Below are positions 1-12,720 of a DNA stretch of 64,000 nucleotides, piece by piece. How positions within the stretch are numbered: the stretch's first letter is position 1; every line of letters begins with the position of its first letter. Where the stretch lies: contig JBANAY010000004.1 in the NCBI GenBank assembly GCA_037952775.1, positions 14,880,001 through 14,944,000 of the forward strand. Direction: 5' to 3'. A program made the translations under genes and the position numbers. The DNA is from Clonostachys chloroleuca (lineage: Eukaryota > Ascomycota > Sordariomycetes > Hypocreales > Bionectriaceae). Under the pieces are notes generated by a model. It was given only the letters and a program-made list of their open reading frames with translations, searched no databases and was not told where the DNA came from.

Positions 1-1038
1 TGGAAGAGTATCAAGGGTCGAGATGGAAGTGACAAGGGACTCTCGAAGTATGCGGAGGGAGTCCACAAGGACCAGACTCCAGAAAAAGATTAAATATGGC
101 AGTCAGGTTATTAATCAGGGCCAGTCTGGCTGCAAACTACTACGGAGGGTCATATTTAATAAGGACTTGAGGGTTAACTAACAAGTCAGTCAATACATGT
201 ATCGTATCAGCGACGGGGGAAAGGTAAGTTACCCATATAACTAGTATTTACTATATTGCCGGAAATTCCAATCATACAATTGGACGCAACTAGTCTTCCA
301 GGTTCGTTCCTATTATTCTTCCTGAAATGACGAAAATTTGTCCATGGTTGTAACCGATCGAGTGACAGCAAGGCACAGCTTGACGTATGAAGAGGGGCTC
401 TTGGGCTCGTGATAGTTGGAGAATATTGATTGATTTGGCTTCAATACCATATCTATCGCAGGCCATAGTCAATTTAAGAATATCGTAACCATGAGAAATT
501 CCAAAATCACAAAATCGCACGGTTGGATTGCGACTCGGCCTGGTGTCCACCCTTTATCACACTGGCCGGGCTGGTTTTGTCATGGCTCCCGACTCACGGT
601 GACAAAGCATCCAAGTTGCCTCGGCTCAGAAATTTAGCGCAACCAGTCTTTACGATAATAGGCGTAGATTTGACGTCACAAACAAATTATGTGATACACC
701 TTGGCGAGAGAAGAGCGGCATCATGACCAAATCAACATAACTCAATGGCGATTTCCAAGCAGATAGTCATCAGGGGAAACCATTCGACGCAGTCAAAGTT
801 CAAGCCGTGTTGTTCGTTTAGGCATGTTTGTAATTCATAATGCTGAAGCAGACATATGGGGTCTTTTTGTAGCTGTAGCTTTCGATTAACCTCTCGCCCC
901 TTCGTCCCATTAATATAAAGATCTCTCAATTCACCCCCAAGATTTTATTCAAATTCAATAAGCACATTAATCAAGCGCCAAAATATCCAAGGAAACACTT
1001 GCTACAAAGCCATCTCACCTATCGTCAAACATCTCATC
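1..1038. other. left-edge intergenic region
   Basis: No coding sequence can be supported here. The open frames are short, overlap on both strands and match no family I know. The last 130 bases look like the promoter and 5' leader of the downstream SDR gene. Confidence 0.6.
914..920 (+). promoter_or_regulatory. TATA-like box upstream of the SDR gene
   Basis: TATAAAG lies about 120 bases before the SDR start codon and is followed by a C/T- and A-rich leader, which is the usual layout of a fungal core promoter. This is a motif match only; the transcription start is not known. Confidence 0.4.
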
Positions 1039-1806
1039 ATGTCTCAGAACAAGATCTACCTTATCACCGGTGCCAATCGCGGAATTGGTCGCGGGTTGAC
1101 TGCTAGTCTTCTTCAACGTCCCTCTACCACCGTCGTCGCCGGTGTCCGCGATCCTGCCAAGGCCAAAGAAGCATTAGAGAACCTGCCGACAGGCCAGGAT
1201 TCGAAGGTCATCGTTATCAAGCTGGACTCTGGAGTAGACACGGATGCCAGCGACGCTGTCTCCCACCTGCAGAATGATCTGGGAATCTCTGCCCTCGACG
1301 TCGTTATCGCGAACGCTGGCATTGCCAACAATGGCAACACTGTTCTCAACACCAGTCCCGAGTCTATTCGTGATCATTTCAATGTCAATACCATTGCCCC
1401 CATTTCCCTTCTTCAGGCAACACAGCCATTGTTGAAGAAGGCTCAGAGCGGCAATCCTATCTTCGTTGCGATGTCGACTGCGATTAGCAGCATCGGGTTT
1501 CAGGAAAAGCTGGCCCACTTCCCGCCCACGTTCAGCCCCTACGGAGCCAGCAAGTCGGCATTGAACTGGCTTGTTAGAAGGGTTCATATCGAGGAGCCTT
1601 GGCTTACTGCTTTCGTGTTCCATCCTGGACTGGTCCTGACAGATATGGGAACGGGGCTGGTAAATGCGGCCAAGGACCCGTCCAAGACCGGGGCCATCAC
1701 CGTTGATGTGAGTGTCAACGGCATTCTCAAGACATTGGATTCTGCTTCCAGGGAAATTAGTGGTACCTTCCAGAATTACGACGGCTCTTTCCAGTTCCCA
1801 TGGTAA
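1039..1806 (+). CDS. short-chain dehydrogenase/reductase, nor-1-like
   Basis: An intronless 255-residue NAD(P)-dependent oxidoreductase of the classical SDR superfamily. The Rossmann cofactor motif TGANRGIGRG is at residues 10-19, the structural motif NAG is near residue 92, and the catalytic YxxxK is in the stretch YGASKSALN around residue 168. The sequence style (ITGANRGIG start, VAGVRDP) is like fungal ketoreductases annotated after norsolorinic acid reductase (nor-1/aflD), but that name comes from homology and the substrate is unknown. There is no signal peptide, so it is probably cytosolic. No other secondary-metabolism gene flanks it, so a general carbonyl-reductase role is as likely. 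The start is the first ATG after a TATA-like box. Confidence 0.9.
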   Translation: MSQNKIYLITGANRGIGRGLTASLLQRPSTTVVAGVRDPAKAKEALENLPTGQDSKVIVIKLDSGVDTDASDAVSHLQNDLGISALDVVIANAGIANNGNTVLNTSPESIRDHFNVNTIAPISLLQATQPLLKKAQSGNPIFVAMSTAISSIGFQEKLAHFPPTFSPYGASKSALNWLVRRVHIEEPWLTAFVFHPGLVLTDMGTGLVNAAKDPSKTGAITVDVSVNGILKTLDSASREISGTFQNYDGSFQFPW

Positions 1807-2204
1807 TCAGGGGTAAGCGGCAGCACGCGAAATGCAGCAGATTTGTACGTGGACTTGCGTCAAAGAATAAAGCCATCTGACGGGATTTGGCCCGAGGTGT
1901 TCACTTTAGCAAAGTACGATACGCTGCAAGTCTTATAAGTGCAATGAGTGTGTTATAGTAATATGTAATTTAGAAATTACATTTATTGAAACTTGAATCT
2001 TCCTCTTGATTCATCGATCACTCTTTGATAGATTGCAATGTGTTCACGGAAATTTCGATGGTGATTTAACGTGATTCATTCAAGGCCCGCGAAGAAGCGA
2101 GTTTAAATGATGCTATCAACTATTTTTCTCTTAGTTGCCAATGAAATTACTCGTAAAATAATTCTGTTTATTTTTCCTCGTCTCTGAGACAGGGTAAGCA
2201 CAGG
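1807..2204. other. intergenic region
   Basis: AT-rich spacer between two genes on the same strand. It should hold the SDR 3' end and the promoter of the next gene. I see no open frame or repeat of note. Confidence 0.5.
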
Positions 2205-4022
2205 ATGCCATCACAATCACGTGTCAGGCGCCAGTTTGGATATTCCGACCGCCAAATTCGTCATCGTATGACACGTCTCACCTCTCCAACTCTCAGGCCG
2301 CGGATCAACAAATGGTTACACAAAAAATGCGCTAATCGCCTGCTGGGACAACTATCTCCGAAAATGGTCCATTTTTCATTTATCCGGCCTCTGGAAAGCA
2401 TTGTTGGCTACGAAGTTGCTGATCGCGTTGAGGACGCTGCGTTCGATTTCCGGGACAACGTGGACTTTGAGATTGTCTTCCGCCAGATATTAGAGGATGA
2501 AGGTCTTGTCTTACCCGAAATATGGGATGAGGCTCGGAGAAGAGGGCTGATTAGGTCCAGCCCTGGCATTGTCAAATCAACGTTCCAGGCAGCAGGGTGG
2601 TTTTGCGGGATTCTCACGGTCAAAGCTGTCTACTTGGCCGCCCAGAAAATACCCTTCTCCAAGTACGGGAAACGCAGGAGGGAGGAGAAAGTACGACAGA
2701 AGGCATTCAGAGAACTATTCATCAAGCCACCTACAGAACAGCCGGTCAGCTTGGCAATACCATCGACTTCGTCAGCTGGAATAGGCGGCTTCTTTCGCCT
2801 CCCGCCCGAATTACGAATCAAAATCCTAGTTTGCGCGTTTGGCCAGCGAACATTACACATGAGCCTGGAGTACCAGCACCCTTTATACGTTCCCCATGAA
2901 AGAAGGCAGGGGTATGCCACGCACGCGGGGATCGAGAAACTGGCCGGATTTGAGGAATCGCATCTTCGAACCGATATCCCGAAGAAATGGATCTGGTTTG
3001 GGTGCGTGTGCCATCGATTCCGGCCTGTCGCTGATGGAAACATACCTTTATCATTCGGGAGAGTTGGTCTGGCGGCTGAAGATATTGACAGTGAATATAT
3101 CCTTAGCGCCAGATACGAAGAGCTCTGGCGGGGTGATCTGGACCTTGGGCACGATCTTTGCCTCGAGGGATTCGGATATTGCGACAAGTGGGATGGGAGT
3201 TGGCCAGAGAAGTGCCATATCGGAATTATGGGCTGGCTTTTGACCTGCAAGCAAGCGTAAGTATTCAGGGTCTCCATTCCTTCTCCCCGGGTGTTATGGA
3301 ACGCTGCGAAGTTGCTAACTTCTGCCTGAAGATATCTAGAAGGGCTCCATGTGCTTTATAGCACAAACACCATCCAAATATCATCAATGCAGCTTCATAG
3401 GAGCCTTCCCGATATCCTCTCTCCGACGGTTATATCGAACATGACTTCATTGGAATTGGTTTGGGACCTGGCAGCACTCTCTTTTGATGACGGCTTCGTG
3501 AGTAAGAAAGGCTTAAATTCGAAAGATGAACAAAGGCCCCTCTTCCCATCTATGAAATACCTACGGATCGCCTTCGCCGAAGATCTGACAAGCAGAAGAT
3601 ACCAAGCATTAGGAATTCGTTGGGACTTATCCGAGAGTGGCTTAGCAGACACTCTTAACCATTTCATCTTTCCAATGCTGGATAAATTCATTGAAAGGAC
3701 AGTTCCTCCCACGACGAATGTAACCGTTTCATGCCTTTCCTGGAATTGGTATCAAGCTATTGATTTAAGACTGGTGGATGTTCAAGGAGAGGTACAATCA
3801 CGGCCACAAAGAGCGGATATCGGCGGCTTGAAAATTTTCAGATTGATACCCAAAGCAGAGACAAATAACCTAGAAGCAGGCGGTGAGAGTTTAACGCATA
3901 GCGTTTCAAGAGAAGGGATTTGGATTCATGTGACTCAAAAAATGTGCCATCCAAACCTAAATTGTCTGGTGAGTTACTCCTATGTGCGCTCGCACGTGAG
4001 CAAAACGCTGAATGGCAGGTAG
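2205..4022 (+). CDS. 2EXR-domain protein of unknown function
   Basis: Two exons, 2205-3256 and 3332-4022, with a 75-nt intron (GTAAGT donor, GCTAAC branch, AG at 3331) give about 580 residues. The junction restores the frame exactly. The central part has the FFRLPPELRIKI motif near residue 200, typical of the fungal 2EXR (F-box-like) family, a lineage-expanded group with no known biochemical role. The N-terminal 190 residues are basic, with a possible hydrophobic stretch around residue 135, and are not recognised. The first ATG is used, but the ATG at about 2365 (reading MVHFSF) is also possible. A GTGAGT near 3968 could be a further donor, so the last 20 residues are uncertain. Confidence 0.7.
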
Positions 4023-4262
4023 AGGATCCTAGGCGTGGCCATCTTTACAACTTTCAGATCTAATGCTCAGAGGAATACGTTTATACTACCATCATATGGA
4101 TTCTCTTTCCTGCTCTGATTGTTTGCGGGAATTCACATGTATCGGCTCTGTGTGTTGAAGGATAAAAGCCAAGCTTCCTCGTTCAAAGAACATAGGACGA
4201 CTGAGAGTACATTTGGGGTTTCAAGTAAACATTATTTCTGCTCTGTTTCCAGCCCCTCTTTA

Positions 4263-5964
4263 CTACGGATAATGGACGGGTTTTTCATCATATCCGTAGT
4301 TTTGCCAATTATGAGGGAAAAAGTTATCAACCCCCAGCCAAACCTGGACATCCAAAACAGACAGCGTGTTGTTTTGGCCTTGGCCAACCATTTCCTCAGT
4401 TTTCAAGGCTATCCCGGCGTTGGGTGGGTACTGAAATCTAAGTGGCGTCCTGATTCTTTTGCTTTGCTTTCCAAGCTCTCCTGCTAGCTTCAGGTCCATA
4501 GTCTCAGCTGCCTTGTAAAGTTCCGGGTCCTCTTCAGCGGAGGCCAGGCAAAACCACGGCTCGGATCCCTTATTCAAGCCGAACAAGGCCAAGAAACGGC
4601 CGCTAGTAACTGATTTCCTGTTTTTGATATTGTTACTATCCTTCCTCTGCCACAAAATCCTGTGATATCGGTGAAAGAGGACTGCCTTGGAGACAGGATG
4701 AAAATGCCTTTGGCCGGAAACCACTGGCTGCGCGGCTCAATGGCTTCAACGGTACAAACATATTTTGAACTACTAAATTTGTAGGACAATCTAAAAACTT
4801 GTCTAGAGAGTTGCTCGAGTGCTTGGAGATCTGCTGGTAGGAGACTTTTGCTGATGTAAATCTTCCCAGGGGTAGTCTGAGTGCTTTTAGGTTCCAATAG
4901 CAACCTTTCCGGGTAGACTCGGGCAAATACTCCGGTGCCATAGTCCTTCAAACATATGCCGCAGGGTCTCAAGGCTAATCTTGGTGTGAAACAATGGAGT
5001 GACATGAAATAGGTATCGTGGTTGACGGCTTTTAGGACCACCTCGCTTGACAGTTTAAGACCCTTATTCGTCATTCTGTACTCTGGAAGAACGGTTAAAT
5101 CCCCCGACGGAAATAGTTGATGTGCCATACTGAATTCACGAGGACTTTTAGCCAAAATTCCTCTATAATTTTTAGCAGCAGGATTCATCTCATTAAGACT
5201 TTTGCCCACGTCATGATCAGACGTCTGCCAGGCAAATAAGGTCATATCGTTAGTTTCTTTGATAATTTCCTCTTGCAGCCTTGTAAAAGCACGGTCGCCT
5301 TCGCCGTACAGCATTGGCATGCTGATTCCAAAGATTCCCAACAGGCAGTATGCAATATCTTCCTCCCTCTTGGTCTTACGAGTTGCAGCCCATGACATTC
5401 TCTGTGCCACGCTGCAGGCATATAGGCGAGTGCTGATTGCATCGAACCCAGTCAGGGTAAGGATATCCCCACTGATGTTAGTATTTTGGGAAATTTGACG
5501 GCTAAGATCTTTCTTTGTTCCTATGTATTGCCATTGTTTGTCGAAAAACATAACCACGCTTGGAGCAATAAGCTCTTGAAGCGTCCATCCGCGAGAAAAC
5601 CAGTTGCACTTGGCGAAGTCCTCATCGGTTGATTTCGAGCAGAGTAGTCGGCCAAAAAGGCATAGCACTTGTGAGAATTGGCATACCATTTGAACATGGA
5701 ATTGATCGACTCTGATAGCTCGGCGCTGCTGCTTTTATCGATGCAGCAAGTATCAACCCACGCATACTCCAAGCCGTCCTGTAGTGCTTGCTGGCAGGTG
5801 AGAGATATCTTTTCCCACCCAACCAATTTTTCACGGCTGGTCTGGTGGAAATCGGCGAATGTAACCTCTCCATCTCCCCAAGTATGAGATAGAATAGCAT
5901 AAGGCGGTGCATCTTGGAGCTCCTTGAACTCCAGCTTCAATGTTCTACAATTTATCAGGCGCAT
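4263..5964 (-). pseudogene. HET-domain protein gene, twice frameshifted
   Basis: The protein is read in three successive frames: 5964 to about 5650, about 5650 to about 4605, then to the stop at 4263. The first frame has the HET-domain start (PYAILSHTWG, VDTCCIDKSSSAELSESI, MFKWYANSHKCYAFL). The second has the rest of the HET block (WFSRGWTLQELIAP, then EEDIAYCLLGIFG and MPMLYGEG). The third supplies the C-terminal tail (FGLNKGSEPWF). Each shift equals one missing base. Restoring two bases would give about 567 residues, a normal length for HET-domain proteins, which mediate vegetative incompatibility and cell death in filamentous fungi. No GT-AG intron explains either shift. It is either a decayed allele or carries two sequence errors. 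The HET assignment itself is firm. Confidence 0.8.
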
Positions 5965-7765
5965 TCTGTAGTGGATATATAGCCGGGATTATACTCAACC
6001 CTAAGAGGACACTCAAAGTAGCAATAGAGAAGGGAAGACTGCCTGCAAACCTCCTCATCAGTATCCGAGCGGGGAACCGACGCCAAGAGCAAGGTGGGAC
6101 GGCTACACGTGTCCAACCTTATCAGCCTGAATGTACACAAAAGTGATTAAGCGAATGGCACGGCTTTGCCCATTTTCTGATTGCTCAAGTTAAACCGCGC
6201 CTAATCCAACGAAGGCTTTTTTTTGTAGCATCATTGAGCGAAACTATGACCAGACGAAAGAATGCTGCTAATAGCAGAGACATACGTGTTTGCTTCGCGG
6301 CAACAACTATAGGGTACTGATGATGGCAGGGATCCCTGCGAAATGGGAGACAAGATGATCTCATCGCCAGTTCCAAGCAATGAACCTCTCAAGAGATATG
6401 CTTGATATAAATCTCAAGAAGTTGACGTCGAGTAATAACTAACTATGTGACACCTCGAGGCAGGTCAAACTCACAGTTCAGAAGAAAGAGTTTAGCTTGG
6501 ATACAAGGATGGGGTACGAGATAAGACAAACGCGCGTGATATGACATGTAGCACACCGAGCGTCGCGCTCGCCCTTGGATATGTAGATACGAGACGGAGT
6601 ATCTTCTGATTGCCAACAACAATAATTTAAAAGAACTGCAACTCACATTGTGGATCAGTTTAATCCTTGGACTGCCTATTGCGCCGCGTATTCCTAGTCA
6701 CCGCAATATCTTGGCGCTGGTTTGATCTACCATTCTCTTCAGGGACTTGGCCAGGGTTCCTGCTGAATCTTCGGTTGCAAGGAGGGTCATAGTGAGATTC
6801 GTTTTTCAAGTACCGTCTCTTCATGGCCTTGATGATTCTCTGTTGGTCGGCAACCCCTATATTCCAACCGGATATGAGCAGATGATAATATTCACAGGGG
6901 CCACGCATGCAACCTTATTTCGGTTAAAAGACCCTCTGAGAGCGTCCATCGCATATGAGTCAATGACAAATGCTCGGTGGTCCGTGGAGCACTGGAAATT
7001 TTGTTCACAGCGGTACAGAATCCACTTGCCGACAGCCGCCGGCTCTTGAGTAAGCCATCTGCTGAGAAATCAAGTTGGAGGCCCCTGACTGCTCGTATTC
7101 TCATTGGCGAGATCTAAACTGGCTAGTGAGCAAATGTTATCTCACCGCGGATCTCGCTGCCTGATTGTTAATCCACTCGCCCATAAGCCGCCTGCATATG
7201 ATGCCCCATATATCAAGGATGGTCCCGCCCGGTTTCAAATCAAGCCAATCTGTGACGTGGGTTGAATCCACGAGCTGCTTATCGTTCTGTAACCTGCTCA
7301 ACAAGTACGCAGCATTTTCAACTAATACGCTAAGCGATAATCCGGAGCCACGGAGTTTGGGGCGTAGTTGAGGGATGATGCAATACCCCCCTCCATGGCA
7401 CTATCTCCTAATTCCGGCCTAAAACAGATTAAGTTGGGTTGCATTTCACATCTAGGGTCCTGTGAGTTTCTCCGAAATGGATCTGGCATCGTGTTTGAAT
7501 TTGTCATTGGATGGGGATATGGTCGGATATTAGAAATCGGCCTGAGCTCGCTGCTAGTAAGATAATCTCCAGTGAATTGAAAAGTCATATCTTCCCCCAT
7601 GGACCAACCCCTCCTCCCAAACGTGCCAGTCTAGCTGCCTGCCTGTGCGCGCTGAAAATTCTTCCTTGCTGGCGAACCAGCACGGCCAACGTCAATTCCT
7701 GATAAGCCAACACCCACCGGCCATACGAGAGAGCCTAATCGGTTGCTCAGCTTGTCTTCCCCAAC
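5965..7765. other. 1.8 kb gene-free region
   Basis: Only short open frames on both strands, without conserved motifs or convincing splice structure. It lies between the divergent HET gene and the ABC transporter, so it must hold both promoters. No repeat or transposon ends were noticed. Confidence 0.5.
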
Positions 7766-10700
7766 ATGTGGGGAAACACGATAGATGGTGAGGCCATTCG
7801 CCGAACCCAGTCGGCGACAGCGAGGGATTCTGCACCGCCGGTGCACCCTCATCACCGAGAAGCGACCCAATCACGGCAGCTGGGCGATGAAGAGGAACGC
7901 ATTGGCGGCACTGGAAGCGAAGACGGCGCCGGCGAAGGAACCTGGGGAGAGCAAGACGTGAACAAACTCAACGAACACGATGCGATCGAGGCATACGAAG
8001 CTCTCGGGCGTGACCTTGCAGACTTGCACCACACTCGCACCGTCGACTCGCAGGCCAGCAGAAGCCGCGGGATCCTTGGGCGCATCAGCACTGGAGTTGC
8101 TGCAGTACGGACGAAATCACAAGCTCCAGAGGAGCACGAAAAGGATGACGGAAGTGAGTCGACTGAAAGAGATGATGAGTTCGACCTGGAGGGTTTCATG
8201 CGTGAAGGGCATTTCGAGAAACGCACAGAGGCAGCAGGCTCGCTCAAAAAGGTCGGAGTGGTATACGAAAACCTCACTGTTAAGGGGGTGGGCAGTACCT
8301 CAACCTTTGTCAGAACTGTTCCAGATGCCGTTATCGGAACATTTGGTCCCGATTTGTACAATATTTTATCTCGATTCTTGCCATTCATCCGCTTCAACAA
8401 ACCCCCTACGCGAGACCTCATCCGAGACTTTACGGGTGCGGTCCGAAATGGCGAGATGATGCTCGTTCTTGGCAGGCCAGGATCAGGCTGCAGCACGTTC
8501 CTGAAAGCCATCAGCAACAAAAGGGATTCCTTCGCTGAAGTCCAAGGAGATGTTTCTTATGGCGGCATTTCAGCTGAGAAACAAAACAAGCAGTACAGGG
8601 GAGAGGTTGCCTACAACGATGAGGATGATATCCACTTTGCTACTCTCAGCGTGTGGAAAACCCTTACATTTGCCCTGATGAACAAGAGCAAGAAGGCCGT
8701 TCGAAAGGATATCCCTACCATTGCAAATGCTTTGATGAAGATGTTCGGCATCAGCCACACCAAGCACACCCAAGTTGGTGATGACTTTGTTCGTGGTGTA
8801 TCCGGTGGAGAGAGGAAACGAGTCTCCATCGCGGAGACACTTGCGTCCAAGGCAACAGTAATTGCATGGGACAACTCGACTCGAGGACTTGACGCCTCTA
8901 CAGCGTTAGACTATGCCAAATCCCTTCGCATCATGACTGATGTCAGCAACCGGACTACTTTGGTGACCCTGTATCAGGCTGGTGAGGGTATTTACGAGCT
9001 GATGGACAAGGTCCTGGTCATCGATCAGGGTCGGCAAATCTACTCTGGTCCTGCCAACAAGGCCAAGCAGTATTTCATTGATCTCGGGTTCGAGTGTCCC
9101 GAACGCCAAACAACCGCAGATTTCCTAACCGCTGTGACGGATGCCAACGAGCGCCGCTTCCGACCAGGATTCGAACACCGGGCTCCCAAGACTGCTGAGG
9201 AACTGGAGTCGGCCTTCCGTAACTCTACAAATTACCAGGACCTGCTCGCTGAAGTGGCTTCCTACAAGGATGAACTACATAAGTCCGACTATGCGGATGC
9301 CAAAGAGTTTGAAGGAGCCGTCCAGGAATTCAAATCAAAGCATGTTTCGGATAAATCACCGTATACAATCCCGTTCTATAGGCAAGTACTGGCTTGCACC
9401 CAAAGGGAGGCCTGGTTGCTTCTTGGGGACACGACTGCCCTTTGGACAAAACTGTTCATCATCGTCGCCAACGGTCTGATTGTAGGCTCACTGTTCTACG
9501 GGCAGCCTACGAATACCGAGGGTGCATTCTCTCGTGGAGGCTCCGTCTTCTTCTCTATCGTCTTCCTCGGTTGGCTCCAACTCTCTGAGCTTATCAAGGC
9601 TGTGTCCGGTCGTGCTGTCGTCAGCCGCCACAATGAATATGCTTTTTATCGGCCATCCGCCGTATCTTTGGCAAGGGTTCTTCTCGACCTCCCGGTGATC
9701 CTAGTCCAGGTGGCCATCTTCGACGTGATCATGTACTTCATGATGCAGCTGGACGTCAGTGCCAGCAAGTTCTGGATCCACTTCTTGTTCGTCTACACCA
9801 CAACAGTGATGATTACAGCCATGTATCGCATGTTTGCCAGTCTGTCACCTGAGATTGACACTGCTGTTCGATTCTCAGGTATAGCGCTGAACCTACTTCT
9901 TATTTTCACGGGCTACGTCATTCCGAAGACCCAACTGCTGAAAGATTACATCTGGTTTGGGTGGCTATACTGGGTCAACCCTATCAGCTACGCTTTCGAG
10001 GGTGTGCTTACAAACGAGTTGTCGAACCGTCTGATGGAATGCGCCCCAAGTCAACTTGTGCCACAGGGGCCCGGAGTCTTGCCTGAGTATCAGGGATGCG
10101 CCATTACAGGTGCAGCGGTAGGCTCGCGCCAGGTTTTGGGCAGTGACTATTTACAGTCCATGTACGACTATACCCGTTCCAATCTCTGGAGAAACTGGGG
10201 CGTTATTATCGCATTCGGTGTCCTCTATGTTCTCGTGACAATCTTCGCAACCGAAACAATCAACTTTGCATCTGGCGTTGGCGGCGGGGCTCTCATATTC
10301 AAGAAGAGCTGGAAAGCCACAAAGAAGGTACAGAAGGCCAATGTGCCCGCTGACGAGGAAAATGCCGCCGTGGAGTCTTCCTCGGCCACCCTGAACGAGA
10401 CGACAAGGTCCAATTCTCGGGATCTAGATGATGATGAACCGCTTGAGCAGCTGACAGAAAGCAAGTCTATCTTTACATGGCAAAATCTTGAGTACACTGT
10501 CCCATACCAGGGCAGCGAGAGGAAGCTTCTCAACAAGGTCAGCGGGTATGCGAAACCTGGTGTGATGGTTGCGCTGATGGGCGCCTCTGGTGCTGGTAAG
10601 ACCACTCTTCTCAATACTCTATCACAGCGACAGAGTGTCGGCGTTGTCAGCGGTGAGATGCTTGTTGATGGCCAAGCTCTCGGTCCTGATTTCCAACGAA

Positions 10701-12509
10701 ACACGGGTTTCTGTCTGCAAGGTGATTTGCACGATACCACTCAGACTGTACGTGAGGCCATCGAGTTCTCAGCTCTTCTACGACAAGAAGCTTCCATTCC
10801 CCGAGAGGAGAAGCTAGCTTATGTCGATAAGATTATTAATCTGCTGGAACTGGAGGAGCTCGAGGATGCCATCATTATCTCACTTGGAGTGGAACAACGC
10901 AAGAGGCTGACGATTGGTGTCGAGCTTGCTGCCAAGCCATCCTTGCTGCTTTTCCTTGACGAGCCTACATCTGGGCTGGATTCCCAATCAGCCTACTCTA
11001 TTGTCCGGTTCCTCAAGAAGCTTAGCAAAGCAGGCCAGGCCATTATCTGCACAATTCACCAACCCTCTTCTGTGCTGATCGAGCAATTCGACATGGTTCT
11101 GGCTCTAAATCCCGGTGGCAACACATTTTATTTCGGCCCCGTTGGCGAAAACGGAAAAGATGTCATCGACTATTTCTCTCGTCGTGGAGCAGTCTGTCCT
11201 CCGGGGAAGAATGTGGCCGAGTTCATTCTGGAGACGGCTGCCAGACCGCATAAGAAAGCTGACGGCAGCAAAGTAAATTGGAACGATGAGTGGGTTAAGA
11301 GCGACGAAGCCCAGCGGGTCCTCGAGGATATCGAGCACTTCAAAAGTTCTCGTTCACAGGAAGTGGCTGCAGGAAGTGCTTCCGCTAAGGGTCACAAGAG
11401 TTTTGCCGCATCTACCTGGCTACAGTCTGTTGAGTTGACAAAGCGGATGTTCAAGCAGTACTGGCGCGACCCCTCCTACATCTACGGAAAATTATTCGTC
11501 GCTGTCATAATGGGTATATTCAACGGTTTCACCTTCTGGAAGCTCGGTAATAGTATCTTAGACATGCAGAACCGTGTCTTCACATGTTTCCTCATCGTCA
11601 TGGTACCTCCAACCATTGTCAATGGCGTCCTACCAAAGTTCTACACCAATCTTGCACTATGGCAGGCACGTGAGTATCCTTCTCGAATCTACGGTTGGGT
11701 TGCCTTCTGTACCGCGAACGTCCTCGTCGAGATCCCAGCGGCCATCGTCTCCGCCTTCCTGTACTGGGTCCTCTGGTATTGGCCTACTGGCATGCCACAG
11801 GAGAGTTCTGTTTCGGGATACACTTTCCTCATGACGGTGCTCATCTTTCTCTTCATGAACAGCTGGGGTCAATGGATCTGCGCTTTTGCCCCCAGCTTCA
11901 CAGTCATCTCCAACATTCTCCCGTTCTTTTTCGTCATGTTTGGTCTGTTCAACGGGGTGGTCCGGACATATAGCACTCTTCCCGTCTTCTGGAGATATTG
12001 GATGTACTATGTTAACCCGTGTACATACTGGATCAACGGACTCCTTGCTGCCACTCTTGATAAGCAACCAGTGCAGTGCGACCCGTCGGAGACAGCCATG
12101 TTCAACCCCCCGCCAAACCAGACATGTCTAGATTACGCAGGAAGCTTTGCCGATATCTCAGGCGGCGCTCTTTTGAACCCTGAAGCGACGTCAAACTGCA
12201 TGTACTGTCCATACACCAGCGGCAATCAATATCTCGCTACACTCAACATCCATGCAGACCAGAAATGGAGAAGTAAGTTTTCAATTATCCCCCCCGACAT
12301 ATTTGCCTTAAAATGGCTGTCTAACATGTACTTTAAAAGATTTCGGCATCTTCCTTGCCTTCTGCATCTCCAACTGGGCGCTGGTGTACTTTTTCATCTA
12401 CACTGTCCGTATCAGGGGCTGGAGTTTTGGATTTGGAAAGGTGTTTGGGTTGCTGGGCAACCTCGTGGAACAACTGAAGAGGCCATTCAAGAAGGCTTCC
12501 AAGAATTAA
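7766..12509 (+). CDS. PDR-type ABC transporter (ABCG, full-size)
   Basis: Two exons, 7766-12272 and 12340-12509, with a 67-nt intron (GTAAGT donor, CTAAC branch), give 1558 residues. The order is (NBD-TMD)2, as in pleiotropic drug resistance transporters of the plasma membrane that export drugs and toxic metabolites. NBD1 (about residue 235) has the degenerate Walker A GRPGSGCST, a full signature VSGGERKR and the Walker B region AWDNSTRGLD. NBD2 (about residue 938) has the normal Walker A GASGAGKTT and Walker B LLFLDEPTSGLD but a degenerate signature LGVEQRKR. This crossed asymmetry is the hallmark of fungal PDR pumps. The second exon adds the last membrane segment and a basic tail ending FKKASKN. 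Reading through the intron would give a false C-terminus. The N-terminal 100 residues are acidic and probably disordered. Confidence 0.95.
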
Positions 12510-12720
12510 TGATTTATTCTCAGAAAGAAATAGAGAGAAAGATTGGGAAAAGTTTAGAATTATATACCATTGGAACACATAGACAGAATAGAATCTCGGG
12601 TTAAGCCGAGACAAATCATGTTAATTAAATTACTTAGTATCTATAGAATGCCAGCTTCTCTTGAGAGAGATCTCACATTACTCTAGCCTCCAGAACATGT
12701 AAGACCGTCATGATCTATTG

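Noticed and set aside
1113..1623. Long antisense frames across the SDR gene
   Set aside because: Antisense shadows of a GC-rich coding sequence with clear SDR motifs on the plus strand.
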